Positions 1 to 7,823 of a DNA stretch of 36,338 nt are shown here, piece by piece. Numbering within the stretch: position 1 is the stretch's first letter; each line of letters starts with the position of its first letter. The notes beneath the pieces are model-generated. The model saw nothing but the letters and a program-made list of their open reading frames with translations. It was not told where the DNA came from and did not search any database. The translations under genes and the position numbers were made by a program. The stretch comes from CAZVEV01 sp964625865. GTDB taxonomy: Bacteria > Planctomycetota > Phycisphaerae > SM23-33. Location: the NCBI GenBank assembly GCA_964625865.1, contig CAZVEV010000027.1, positions 1 through 36,338 on the forward strand, given 5' to 3'.

Positions 1-27
1 GGCCTGTCACCGAAGTGCGGACAGGCC
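1..27. other. Short perfect hairpin at the window edge
   Basis: GGCCTGTC at 1-8 is the exact reverse complement of GACAGGCC at 20-27, giving an 8-bp stem with an 11-nt loop. No T-run follows on either side. It may be the end of a neighbour outside the window, a factor-dependent terminator, or one more interspersed palindrome. Confidence 0.35.
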
Positions 28-86
28 CGAGACACGGCCTACTCACGTGGGATGCACCCGGCGGACCGGTGCCCTGCCGTGAGCCC

Positions 87-114
87 TTGACGTGACGGGC
101 GGCGGGCCTACACT
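87..114 (+). promoter_or_regulatory. Sigma70-type promoter for the 176-667 gene
   Basis: TTGACG at 87-92 and TACACT at 109-114 are separated by 16 bp. A transcript would start near 121, giving a leader of about 55 nt before the ATG at 176. This argues against the longer GTG-initiated frame at 92, which would lie inside the promoter. Confidence 0.5.
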
Positions 115-175
115 AAGGGGCGCGCGTTGCATTGATCGGAAGCATCGTCAACATATAGAGTCCTGGAGCACGACC

Positions 176-667
176 ATGCCGGAAGAACTCGACCTGCCAG
201 AAGCCACCCCGCCGCGGCAACCCGCCCAGCCCGATCCGCTGTCGATCGAGCCCGAGCCGCTGTCCATCGAACCCGAGCCGCTGTCGGTCGAACCCGAAGT
301 GCTCCCCGTCGAGGACGAGCCGATCAGCCTGGCCGAGGACGATGACGAACCGATCAGCCTGGTCGAGGAATCGCCCGAGGACGGCGAGTCGGCCGGCGTC
401 TCACGCGTGCGACAGCGAGAGAGAGGCTCGAGCCTGCTGAAGGAAGAGGTGACGCTCAAGAGGCCCCTGAACGTCACCGGCGCGGGGGCCACCCGATGCC
501 GCCTGTTCTACTGCCGCATCGCCGTCGAGGCCATCGAGAACATGGAATCGAAGATCAACCAGTGGATCGACAGCGATAACATCGAGATCAAGCACGTCTG
601 CCAGGAGTTGGCCGTCATGGAAGGCAAGAACCCCAAGCCGAACTTGGTCATCAGCGTGTGGTACTAG
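176..667 (+). CDS. Hypothetical protein with acidic PLSIEPE repeats
   Basis: I do not recognise this 163-residue protein. Residues 1-75 are disordered, Pro- and Glu-rich, with a tandem motif: PLSIEPE, PLSIEPE and PLSVEPE at about 21-41, then two related copies ending in DEPISL at about 47-63. Residues 95-163 look folded, with alternating hydrophobic and charged segments (RLFYCRIAVEAIENME, then LVISVWY at the C-terminus). There is no signal peptide or membrane segment. The ATG at 176 has a GGAG ribosome site 7-8 nt upstream and a good promoter 62-89 nt upstream; the same frame is open back to 92 but that extension overlaps the promoter. The gene converges on the PAS-GGDEF gene, with a palindromic repeat between them. 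An acidic repeat tail plus a small domain could suit an adaptor, but that is a guess. Confidence 0.7.
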   Translation: MPEELDLPEATPPRQPAQPDPLSIEPEPLSIEPEPLSVEPEVLPVEDEPISLAEDDDEPISLVEESPEDGESAGVSRVRQRERGSSLLKEEVTLKRPLNVTGAGATRCRLFYCRIAVEAIENMESKINQWIDSDNIEIKHVCQELAVMEGKNPKPNLVISVWY

Positions 668-709
668 GCGTACAGCGCCATGGGGTTGACTGGTTAACTG
701 GTTGATTGG

Positions 710-781
710 TAGGGCGCTGGACTTGTTGCACGCGGAACGCATTGGGTATTCGTCCCGCGTGCAAACGAGTTGCACGCCCTA
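710..781. repeat. Family G inverted repeat (REP-pair-like), copy 1
   Basis: This 72-bp element begins TAGGGCG and ends CGCCCTA, with inner arms GTTGCACGCGG and CCGCGTGCAA. It is a diverged second copy of the element at 25463-25533. Both lie between convergent genes. The layout resembles two head-to-head REP units (a BIME). Confidence 0.7.
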
Positions 782-794
782 CCCAGTCAACTAG

Positions 795-824
795 CCTTCA
801 ACCTTGAACCTTGAACCTTCAACC
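795..824. repeat. Short 7-bp tandem repeat (CCTTGAA-type)
   Basis: Four 7-bp units alternate CCTTCAA and CCTTGAA just before the stop codon of the GGDEF gene. A related run of TGGTTRA-type units lies at 685-709 on the other side of the family G repeat, in inverted sense. A much larger 7-bp array of similar style occurs at 30804-30894. Confidence 0.6.
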
Positions 825-826
825 AC

Positions 827-1741
827 CTAACAGACCCTGTTGCCCCCTTCGTCGAGGCTCTTGCGCACTTCCTGCCGGACACGGTCGACGAGTGACTCGA
901 CGGTGTCGTCCTTTTCAGCAAGGGCCACGCCGATACTCAGCGTCACGCCAAGGACTCGCTCGTCGACTTTGACCTGGCCCTCTTCGACCAGCGAACGGAC
1001 GCGCTCGCCGACGGCCTTCAGGTCCTGCGGGTCCTTCACCGGTATGACGGCCAGGAACTCGCCATCGTTCCATCGCCCCATCACGTCATAGTTTCGCAGC
1101 GTGTTGGCAAAGGTCTTGGCCGCCATCTTGACCAGCCGGTCGGTGGTCTTGTGGCTGTGAGCGTTGCAGATGATGTCGAAGTTGTCGACAGCGGCGGCCA
1201 CCACGCCGAACCGCCAACCGTATCGCTTGGTCTCTTCGATACGGGCTTCGAGGCGCACCTCGACATGCCGACGGCTGGCCGTCTCGGTGACCGGATCGAG
1301 CAGGCTGTTCTGGCGGAGGGCTTCGATCTCGGCTTCGGCGGCGAGGGCCGCCGAGTTGTCGCTGAGGATCTCGACGACACCGGTGAGTTGGCCCTCGACG
1401 TCGTGGAGGGGCACGGCGCAGACGTGGGCGGGCACGAGGTGGCCCTGGCGGTGACGCAGGAACACGTCGGCCTCACGACGCCGTCCGTCCGAGAGCACCC
1501 GGTCGGCCGGGCAGGGGTCGGACTCATCGCACGTCCCGTCGGAGTCGATGTGTCGCAGAATGCTCTGGCTGCACGGCTTGCCGACGACCTCCTCCACCAT
1601 CCGTCCGGTCAGTTCTTCGGCGGCGCGATTCCAGTGGATCACCGTACCTTCGCGGTCGACGAAGAACACCGCATCGTCGAGGTTGTCCAGAAGGCAGTGA
1701 TAGAAGTCTATACCAGCAACGTTTATGGCTGCAACTGACAT
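827..1741 (-). CDS. PAS domain protein with degenerate GGDEF domain
   Basis: This 304-residue signalling protein has a PAS domain at about 15-130 (FFVDREGTVIHWNRAAEELTG), a short helix, and a diguanylate-cyclase-like domain at about 140-300. The GGDEF signature is changed to NDGEF (225-229), and the usual DxD metal-binding loop reads AVDNF, so its first Asp is missing. Both changes hit residues that active cyclases use to bind metal and GTP. The domain is therefore probably a c-di-GMP or GTP sensor or a protein-interaction module, not an active cyclase. No transmembrane segment is visible. The ATG at 1741 is preceded by GGAGG 7 nt upstream, so I prefer it to a start at 1810 in the same open frame. 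A CX5C pair in the PAS loop (C71, C77) is unusual. Confidence 0.85.
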   Translation of the reverse strand: MSVAAINVAGIDFYHCLLDNLDDAVFFVDREGTVIHWNRAAEELTGRMVEEVVGKPCSQSILRHIDSDGTCDESDPCPADRVLSDGRRREADVFLRHRQGHLVPAHVCAVPLHDVEGQLTGVVEILSDNSAALAAEAEIEALRQNSLLDPVTETASRRHVEVRLEARIEETKRYGWRFGVVAAAVDNFDIICNAHSHKTTDRLVKMAAKTFANTLRNYDVMGRWNDGEFLAVIPVKDPQDLKAVGERVRSLVEEGQVKVDERVLGVTLSIGVALAEKDDTVESLVDRVRQEVRKSLDEGGNRVC

Positions 1742-2154
1742 CGGGCTATCCTCCGGCCGCTGGCCGCGTGAGGTCTTCAGGCCGCATCGACACCGCGCCG
1801 AGTGCGGCAAGAGAAGTCTGGTGCGTCTCTTGGGGCGTTATCGAGTGGAGGGAGCGACCACTTTAGTAAGAGATGCCAGTTGCGCGCGGGTCCGGACGGG
1901 CCCGGGACGGCCTCCGGCGCCATGGGCCTCCGGCGCGTGCGAAGAGGGAGGCGGTCCGGTTCCCGGGCGCCGGGTCGCCCAGCCAGACCGTCTGGCACGC
2001 ACGAGGAGGCGGCCTGAGCGACGATCTCCCGGCCGAGGGGGTAAGAGGCGTCTGGAGGCGCGGCATGCGGCTACGGGGGCGGCCTGACGGTCTGGCCGTC
2101 GCCTGGCCGCGCACCACGCGCTGCCGACCACACGCAAGGCGCTGATGGTACGGC
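1742..2154. other. Gene-free GC-rich stretch with family D repeat
   Basis: These 413 bp separate two leftward genes. Open frames exist in all directions but none has a plausible start or recognisable product. The stretch holds the family D repeat (1977-2026, possibly continuing to about 2095) and several GC-rich palindromes. I see no convincing promoter. Confidence 0.5.
1977..2026 (-). repeat. Family D interspersed repeat, copy 1
   Basis: Read on the minus strand, these 50 bp match 34257-34306 with about nine mismatches. Shared blocks include GATCGTCGCT, AGGCCGCCTCCT and GGCTGGGC. The core contains a perfect palindrome, GCCAGACCGTCTGGC, at 1982-1996. Weaker similarity continues on the 5' side of the repeat. 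Confidence 0.65.
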
Positions 2155-3792
2155 TCACTGGCGCCGATGGCTGGCGTCGCGGATGCGCAGGGCTTCGGGG
2201 CCGTCGATGGGCAAGTGCAGTGAGAAGACGGCCCCATGGCCGGGCGAGCTTTTCAGCGACAGGCGCCCGCCGAGCAGGGCGGCCAGGTCCTTGGCGATGG
2301 CCAGGCCCAGCCCCGTTCCCGCCGAGGCCTTCGTCAGCGACCGGTCGGCCTGGTAGAACTTCTCAAACAGGTGCTTCTGGTCGGCTTCGGCGATCCCGGG
2401 GCCCGTGTCGGCAACGGCGATCATGACCCCACCGTGACGGTGACCGTTGCCTCCCGTCCCTTCACTGACGGCCGAAAGCGTCACCCGTTCGCGCGCGGGG
2501 ATGAACTTGATGGCGTTGGACAGGAGGTTGTACAGGATCTGCTGCAACTTGCCCGCATCGGTCACGACGATGGGCAGGTCTTCGGCCAGTTCGCAGTGCA
2601 GCGCGATCTGCTTCTTGTCGGCCAGCGGCTTCATCAACGCCAGAAGCGTCCGGCAGGTGTCGCTGACCGAGACGCTGTCAAAGCGGACGTCGGCCTTGCC
2701 CGCCTCGATCTTCGCCAGGTCCAGGAGGTCGTTGATCATCGCCAGCAGGTTCCGTGCGGCGGTGGCAATGTTCGTGCCGTACCGCGCGGTCCGCTCTTCG
2801 TCGGTCTCGACGAGCAGGTCGGCGAAACCGATGATGCTGTTCAGCGGCGTGCGCAGCTCGTGGGACATGTTGGCCAGGAACTCGCTCTTGACCTTGTTGG
2901 CCTGGAAGAGCGTCACGTTGGCCTCGGCCAGTTCGTTGAGTTTCAGGTCCAGGGCGCTGTTGGCCAGCAGGAGCTTCTGGTGCTGGTCGTCAATCGCCGT
3001 CAGCATGTCGTTGAAGCTCTCGCCCAGTCGCTGCAGCTCGTCGCTGGTACTGATGGTGCTTCGGACGTCCATGTCGCCTTCGGCGACCTTGTCGGCAATG
3101 TCCCGCAGTTGTCTCAGCGGGCGAAGGATCAGGCGATGGGCCATCACGGAAAACAGCACCAGCGCCAACAGCGAGGCCAGCACGAGCCCGGCGATGAACG
3201 CGACGCGCGTCCACCACACCAGGGCCCCCGAGGCCAGCGAGCCGGGCATGGCGACGTCCACCATGCCCACCAGTTCCCCGACCTCGAACGGCGGCTTGTC
3301 GGTGGCCGACGGATCGTGACACGTGCTGACCGTACACGTCTGCTGTGCCCGGATGGCCCGCAGGCAGCGATAGACCGTCCGCCCCTGGTCCTCGTCCCGC
3401 ATCACGACGGTCTCTTCGCCCGGATCGCGATTGAAGGCCTTGCGGGCGCGGAGGGCATACCGTTCAAGCTCGGACAGGGCCCTGGCCTTCTTGCCGCGAA
3501 GGACGATAATCCCGGGCCCCATGCGGGCCGGGGTGTCTCCTTCACCGCCGACGGGGCCCACGCTGTAGACCACCTTGTCCCCCTTGTCCTTGTCCTTGCG
3601 ATGGTCGCGGACAAACTCGTTGAGCCGAAGCAGCGTCAACTCGGCGCCGGGCTTCTGCAGGCCCTGCTCGGCCAGCCGTTCCATGAAGTACCAGGGCACG
3701 ACCAGCGCGGCGGCGATAATCACCAGGACGGCCGGTCCGAACAGAAGGCGAAGCTTCGTCGCCAGCGGGATTCTTACATGCCTCTTGGCCAT
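2155..3792 (-). CDS. Membrane histidine kinase with periplasmic CX4CH sensor
   Basis: This 545-residue hybrid-free sensor kinase has TM1 (about 17-36), a periplasmic domain (37-194), TM2 (about 195-217), HAMP (218-270), a coiled coil, HisKA with the phospho-accepting H311 (SHELRTPLN), and HATPase_c with the N-box (NLLSNAIKF, 422-430), DTGPGI (462-467) and GTGLGLA (492-498). The sensor domain resembles the DUF3365/Tll0287-like c-type haem sensors, but its haem-type motif is CTVSTCH (C153, C158, H159), a CX4CH spacing instead of CXXCH. Covalent haem binding is therefore possible but unproven. No receiver domain or partner response regulator lies in the window. The gene follows a zinc-ribbon protein by 60 nt and may be the last gene of that unit. 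The ATG at 3792 lacks a strong ribosome site. Confidence 0.9.
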   Translation of the reverse strand: MAKRHVRIPLATKLRLLFGPAVLVIIAAALVVPWYFMERLAEQGLQKPGAELTLLRLNEFVRDHRKDKDKGDKVVYSVGPVGGEGDTPARMGPGIIVLRGKKARALSELERYALRARKAFNRDPGEETVVMRDEDQGRTVYRCLRAIRAQQTCTVSTCHDPSATDKPPFEVGELVGMVDVAMPGSLASGALVWWTRVAFIAGLVLASLLALVLFSVMAHRLILRPLRQLRDIADKVAEGDMDVRSTISTSDELQRLGESFNDMLTAIDDQHQKLLLANSALDLKLNELAEANVTLFQANKVKSEFLANMSHELRTPLNSIIGFADLLVETDEERTARYGTNIATAARNLLAMINDLLDLAKIEAGKADVRFDSVSVSDTCRTLLALMKPLADKKQIALHCELAEDLPIVVTDAGKLQQILYNLLSNAIKFIPARERVTLSAVSEGTGGNGHRHGGVMIAVADTGPGIAEADQKHLFEKFYQADRSLTKASAGTGLGLAIAKDLAALLGGRLSLKSSPGHGAVFSLHLPIDGPEALRIRDASHRRQ

Positions 3793-3852
3793 GGGGCCGC
3801 CATTCTACCCGCGGGGCAGCACAATGCAACGCCTCTGATCGCGGGGGCGGGC

Positions 3853-4212
3853 CTACGGCGCGGCGGGCGGGTTGCAGCGGGGGCAGACGGCCGACGAGTC
3901 GTGGGCGATGGGATAGTACGTGCGACACGTCTTGCACAGGTCGGCCCGAATGGAATCGGTCCCACAGTGCGGACACCCGGCCGGCGTGCCGTACGTCGCG
4001 TCATCGGCGTGGTGGGCGTTCCACTGCTTGACCGTCAGCGTGAAGCCATGCTCGCATGTCTTGTCGCTGCAGACGAAGTGAATCCCATCGGGAAAGTTCG
4101 CGTTGTTGTCGCCGTACCCGCGCCCCCAGTCGCCCGACCGCAGCCATACCGAAAGGACAATGAGCCCCACCAGGACCACCAGCGCCGCGATAAGGAACTT
4201 TCGCTCTCTCAC
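3853..4212 (-). CDS. Small membrane-anchored zinc-ribbon protein
   Basis: This 119-residue protein of unknown function has one N-terminal membrane segment (about 6-24) followed by a compact domain with four cysteine pairs: C48/C53, C80/C83 (CPHC), C93/C96 (CKTC) and C110/C113 (CPRC). The pattern suggests two treble-clef or rubredoxin-like zinc ribbons. The start is GTG at 4212, only 2 nt after the TAG stop of the pseudopilin gene, so translation is probably coupled. Topology is uncertain: the positively charged N-terminus (MRERK) favours the cysteine domain lying outside the cytoplasm, where zinc ribbons are less usual. It sits between a pseudopilin and a histidine kinase; a role in either is only inferred from position. 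Confidence 0.7.
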   Translation of the reverse strand: MRERKFLIAALVVLVGLIVLSVWLRSGDWGRGYGDNNANFPDGIHFVCSDKTCEHGFTLTVKQWNAHHADDATYGTPAGCPHCGTDSIRADLCKTCRTYYPIAHDSSAVCPRCNPPAAP

Positions 4213-4214
4213 TC

Positions 4215-5021
4215 CTAGTAGTTCTCTACTTCGTTGCTGTTGTTCCAGCGCCTGTTCATCGCCCGACCGGCATCGGTGGTTGTACTGACGTGGGTGATGT
4301 CATCCTGGTGAATCCACTCGCTGTGCCCGTCGGCGAACAGGACGTTGGCGCCGCCCTCGTGGATCTTGCTGGGGTACTCCCGCCAGTTGCCCGGATCGAT
4401 GTTGTAGTCCCAACTGCCGTCGGTCACGTTGTCGGCAATGGCGATCATGTTGCTCAGGTCGACCACCTGCGTGAATCGCACGTGGGGCCACGACCACATG
4501 TCGCCGCCGAGCCCGCTGTTAACAAAGGCGCCGTGGGCGCCCCAGTCGTTATACCCGTAGCTGAACGGCACGGTGAAGACGTTGAGCATCTTCTCGCCGA
4601 GTTCGTAGCCCCACGCGTCGACGTGCTCCTGCTGGGCATACCCCCCCCCGCTGCCGTAAACCGTGCGCCACTTGAACCCGTCAGGCTGACTGCGGCACCA
4701 GAACGACTGGTTGCTGCCGTCCGTGTACGGCCTCATCCGAGGGGGCCAGACCGCCACAGTCCCGCTGTTGGTCTTTCGGTCGACGTGGCCGGGGAAGACC
4801 CGGTTGTCCGCGGCGTACATCATCAGCGCGTTGCCCATCCCATGCTCGTTGGTCTGACACTGGGTCCTGATGATCAGCCGCTGGATGAAATGGACTGACG
4901 GGGCGAGCAGGGTCAGCAGGAGGGCGATAATCGCCAGCACGACCATCAGTTCAAGCAGCGTGAATCCGCCCCGGACACACCCGGACGGCGCGCCAACACT
5001 ACACTCGGTCATCCTGTGCAT
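4215..5021 (-). CDS. Type II secretion-like pseudopilin with H-X9-DG motif
   Basis: The 268-residue protein has a prepilin leader ending in RGG, with cleavage predicted between G19 and F20 (FTLLELMVVLAIIALLL) and the conserved Glu five residues into the mature protein (E24). The C-terminal part carries H221-X9-D231-G232 (HEGGANVLFADG). This signature is typical of the very numerous planctomycete prepilin-like proteins (DUF1559 and relatives). The exported domain is rich in Trp, Tyr and Gly. No other secretion or pilus subunit is adjacent, so it is probably one of many dispersed pseudopilins. ATG codons occur at 5021 and 5012 in frame; I chose the first. A promoter candidate lies at 5093-5121. 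Confidence 0.88.
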   Translation of the reverse strand: MHRMTECSVGAPSGCVRGGFTLLELMVVLAIIALLLTLLAPSVHFIQRLIIRTQCQTNEHGMGNALMMYAADNRVFPGHVDRKTNSGTVAVWPPRMRPYTDGSNQSFWCRSQPDGFKWRTVYGSGGGYAQQEHVDAWGYELGEKMLNVFTVPFSYGYNDWGAHGAFVNSGLGGDMWSWPHVRFTQVVDLSNMIAIADNVTDGSWDYNIDPGNWREYPSKIHEGGANVLFADGHSEWIHQDDITHVSTTTDAGRAMNRRWNNSNEVENY

Positions 5022-5092
5022 AGCCCATGTTTCCCGTACATCGCCACCCGGGACCGCCCCCGCGGCAACACAAACCTGTGGCGTATACTGTT

Positions 5093-5121
5093 ATCGTATG
5101 CCTGACAGCTTGGCGGGACAA
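5093..5121 (-). promoter_or_regulatory. Promoter candidate for the pseudopilin gene
   Basis: On the minus strand TTGTCC (5116-5121) and TACGAT (5093-5098) are separated by 17 bp. Transcription would start near 5086, leaving a leader of about 65 nt before the ATG at 5021. Confidence 0.45.
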
Positions 5122-5128
5122 GGTGGAA

Positions 5129-5165
5129 ATGCACAGTTTGTGCACCGGGCCATGATCTGAATCAT
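5129..5165. promoter_or_regulatory. Two operator-like dyads upstream of the pseudopilin promoter
   Basis: TGCACA-GTT-TGTGCA lies at 5130-5144 and ATGAT-CTGA-ATCAT at 5152-5165. Both are perfect dyads, immediately upstream of the proposed -35 box and downstream of the HD-GYP stop codon. The placement fits an activator or repressor site. No regulator is identified. Confidence 0.35.
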
Positions 5166-5176
5166 AGCGCCGCCCG

Positions 5177-6703
5177 CTAGTTGCGCCACATCGCACGATG
5201 CCTGTCGCTGGGGTGGACATGCACTGAGACGGGCGCCGCATCGGACGCCTGCGCGGGGGCAGGGCTTTCGGGGGGCAGGTCGTCAAACTCCCCGTCGGCC
5301 ACCGCGGCGGCCAGGGCGTCCACGCAGGCCGCGTCGAACGCCGTGCCTCGGAGCCCCTTCAGGTGCTCCACCGCTTGGGCGACAGACAGCGGTTCGTTGT
5401 AAGGCCGCACCGTCGTCATCGCATCCAGCGCGTCGGCCAGCCCGACAATCCGGGCCGACAGGGGGATCTGCGTTCCGGTCAGGCCCTGCGGATAGCCCGA
5501 CCCGTCCAGGCGCTCGTGATGGCTGAGAATCACGTCCATCGAATTGGCGACCAGCGAGGCCCGCGAGAGCATCTCGGCGGCCCCCGCGATGTGACTGCGA
5601 ATGACCTCGTGCTCCTCGTCGGTCAGGGCGCCGGGCTTGTGCAGGATCGCGTCCGGGATCCCGATCTTGCCGATATCGTGCAACCAGCCGGCGACCTTCA
5701 ACTGGGTCAGCGACTCGTCCGACATCAGCAGGCGCCGTCCGATGGCCACCGAGTATCGGCTGACGCGTTCGCTGTGGCCGCGCGTGTACGGGTCGCGGAC
5801 CTCGATGGCATTGACGAGGGTTTCCAGCAGTTCCGCGTTGCCCTGTTTGACCTTGTCGACGGCCTTGAGGCTGTGGATGGCTACCGCGGCGGCCTGGCAG
5901 ATGTTGCAGAAGACGAACTCGTCATCGACACTGAAGTCCTCCCGTCCGATCGGTTCGGTGACGCTGAGGACGCCCAGGCGAATGTTGCCCCAGTGCATCC
6001 CGGAGAGCATCAGCGGTCCGGACAGGGCCACGTCGGATGCCGTCGGCAGCGCCTCGTCATCGCGGTCGTCCTGCTCGGCGTAGCGCAGGTGAACGGGCTT
6101 GTCGTTCTGGAAGACGCGTCCGGCCGTCCGCTCGCCGATCGGGATCCGCGTCCGGGCCACGACGTCCTGAGGTACGCCGCATGACGCTGCAATGTGCAGG
6201 TCCTTCTGCTCATCGTCAGCCAGCATGATCGAGACGCGGCGGCAGTTCAGACGGGCGACGGTGCTCGCGATGATCTGGTTGAGGCACCCGTCCATCGTGC
6301 TCTGCGGTGAGAGTTCCTTCAGGAACTCGTGCTGCTCGGTCAACTCCTGCTGCAGGTGCACCAGTCGCAGCCGCGTGCGGGCCTTCTCGTTGGAATAGGC
6401 GTTGGCCAGGAACAGCACGAGCAGAGCACAGAGGCCCGTCAGGATGAAGAGGGTCTCGCCCGTCCGGCCCCCCATCAGTTCAGCCAGGATGCCCGCACCG
6501 AACGTCAGGAGCATCAGCAGCAGACCTATCTGAAGGGTCGAGCAGTGGTTGGCGCCGGGGAGATCGCAGTAGCGACATCGCATGAAAGGCAGGGACCCCA
6601 GCCGCCTGCAGATGAAGCAGTTCACGTTCCCCTCGGGCCGCAGGTCCGCAGCGCGCAGCTCCGGATCGACCTCAACGACCGTCTCGGTATCTCCTCCAGC
6701 CAT
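5177..6703 (-). CDS. Zinc-ribbon, GAF and HD-GYP membrane protein
   Basis: This 508-residue protein is a predicted c-di-GMP phosphodiesterase. Order of parts: an N-terminal Cys cluster (CFIC, CRYC and one further Cys, about 29-54), two membrane segments (about 57-77 and 84-101), a coiled coil, a GAF domain (about 135-280), and an HD-GYP domain with the metal-binding LHDIGKIGIP (HD at about 342-343), HHE at about 395-397 and GSGYP at about 401-405. All the HD-GYP hallmark residues are present, so activity is likely. It is the only apparently active c-di-GMP enzyme in the window, near a degenerate GGDEF protein. The ATG at 6703 has GAGG 9 nt upstream; an in-frame GTG at 6718 would add five residues. 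The tail after about 480 is Pro/Ala-rich and probably disordered. Confidence 0.9.
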   Translation of the reverse strand: MAGGDTETVVEVDPELRAADLRPEGNVNCFICRRLGSLPFMRCRYCDLPGANHCSTLQIGLLLMLLTFGAGILAELMGGRTGETLFILTGLCALLVLFLANAYSNEKARTRLRLVHLQQELTEQHEFLKELSPQSTMDGCLNQIIASTVARLNCRRVSIMLADDEQKDLHIAASCGVPQDVVARTRIPIGERTAGRVFQNDKPVHLRYAEQDDRDDEALPTASDVALSGPLMLSGMHWGNIRLGVLSVTEPIGREDFSVDDEFVFCNICQAAAVAIHSLKAVDKVKQGNAELLETLVNAIEVRDPYTRGHSERVSRYSVAIGRRLLMSDESLTQLKVAGWLHDIGKIGIPDAILHKPGALTDEEHEVIRSHIAGAAEMLSRASLVANSMDVILSHHERLDGSGYPQGLTGTQIPLSARIVGLADALDAMTTVRPYNEPLSVAQAVEHLKGLRGTAFDAACVDALAAAVADGEFDDLPPESPAPAQASDAAPVSVHVHPSDRHRAMWRN

Positions 6704-6832
6704 GCCCGATTCCCTCACCCGTGCTCAGTGAACCCGCCCCCCGCTTGCAGCATCTACGACACCGCGACGCGCAGCGGGATGTAAGTCTTGTCGGCCGATG
6801 CGCCTATCGGCTTTACTAACACAGCGAGCACC

Positions 6833-6869
6833 GTGCCATGGCCCTCCGCTTCGCGTAGGACCATGGCAC
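6833..6869. repeat. Family B palindromic repeat, single hairpin
   Basis: GTGCCATGG at 6833-6841 pairs perfectly with CCATGGCAC at 6861-6869, enclosing CCCTCCGC-TTC-GCGTAGGA. The same unit occurs twice, in opposite orientations, in the element at 9567-9782, where the stem reads GTGCCACGG. A smaller dyad, GCCGAT-gcgcct-ATCGGC, lies at 6794-6811. Confidence 0.7.
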
Positions 6870-6893
6870 CCAACGACTGACGGGGCCAGCGCG

Positions 6894-7823
6894 TCACGTC
6901 GGGTTCGGCACGAATGCGCCTCCGCGACAGGTCTTCAGGTAGTTCAGGGCGTGGACCTGACCCGTCATCTCCAACTCGCCCCGATACACCGGATCGTGCC
7001 AGCCCTCGATGTCGATGCTGCCCTCAAAACCGCCCTGCCGCAGGATCGTGATCAGGTCCGTCCAGTTCGTATCGCCGAACCCCGGCGTGCGGTGGTAGGC
7101 GAATGGCTTGGGCCCATCGATGCCATACTCCCTCACTACGTCCCACCGGACCGTCGCGTCCTTGCCGTGCACGTTGAACACCTTGTCCACCCACCGCGCC
7201 AACTGCGGCAGCGGATCGATCAGGCTGACCATCTGGTGGCATGGTTCCCATTGCAGGCCGAGGTTGTCCGCCGGGATCTCGTTGAACATCATCTCCCACG
7301 CCGTGGGGTTGTGGGCGATGTTCCAGTCGCCGCTGGCCCACGTGCCACCCATATCGCAGTTCTCGAAGGCGATCCGCACGCCCCTGTCGGCCGCACGCTT
7401 GACCAGCGGCTCCCAGACCCGCTTGAACGTCTTCATCGACTGGTCGATCGGCTTGCCGATCATCCGCCCGCTGAAACCCGTCACCAGGTCGCATCCGTAC
7501 AGGCGGGCGGCGTTGATGGCCTTACGAAAACCCTCGCGGGTGACCTTGGCCTTGTCGCCGTCCAGCGGATTGCCGAACACGCTCAGCGAACTGACCACCG
7601 CGTCGGTGCCCGCGAGCACCTCGTTGACCTCGGCGGCGGTCTGCCTCAGGTCCCCGCCGAGCACCTGCCAGTGCGTCAGCGAGAACGACTCGAAGCCGTA
7701 CGGCAGGATCTGGCTGATGTAATCGGCGGCCTTGTCACCGCCTTTGACCAGTGTGCCAATGCGGATACCCTCGCGGCATGGGGGCGGGGGCGTGGCCTTG
7801 GTGGACTTGCGTCTGTTCGCCAT
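6894..7823 (-). CDS. Sugar phosphate isomerase/epimerase-like TIM barrel
   Basis: The 309-residue protein belongs to the xylose-isomerase-like TIM-barrel superfamily (AP_endonuc_2 fold). Expected metal-ligand positions are present: E154 (IAFENCD), E193/H196 (WEPCHQM), H219 (NVHGKD) and E273 (DIEGWHD). The substrate is unknown; relatives act on ketoses, inosose and keto-sugars. The start at 7823 is supported by AAGGAG 8-9 nt upstream. The gene lies downstream of a Gfo/Idh oxidoreductase on the same strand, a very common partnership in carbohydrate catabolism, but 348 bp of repeats separate the two. It has no signal peptide, though the first 17 residues are basic and Pro-rich. Confidence 0.82.
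   Translation of the reverse strand: MANRRKSTKATPPPPCREGIRIGTLVKGGDKAADYISQILPYGFESFSLTHWQVLGGDLRQTAAEVNEVLAGTDAVVSSLSVFGNPLDGDKAKVTREGFRKAINAARLYGCDLVTGFSGRMIGKPIDQSMKTFKRVWEPLVKRAADRGVRIAFENCDMGGTWASGDWNIAHNPTAWEMMFNEIPADNLGLQWEPCHQMVSLIDPLPQLARWVDKVFNVHGKDATVRWDVVREYGIDGPKPFAYHRTPGFGDTNWTDLITILRQGGFEGSIDIEGWHDPVYRGELEMTGQVHALNYLKTCRGGAFVPNPT

Noticed and set aside
2236..4218. 660-codon open frame on the plus strand opposite the kinase and zinc-ribbon genes
   Set aside because: A GC-rich shadow frame. The minus strand encodes clear kinase motifs, and the plus product has no recognisable domain.
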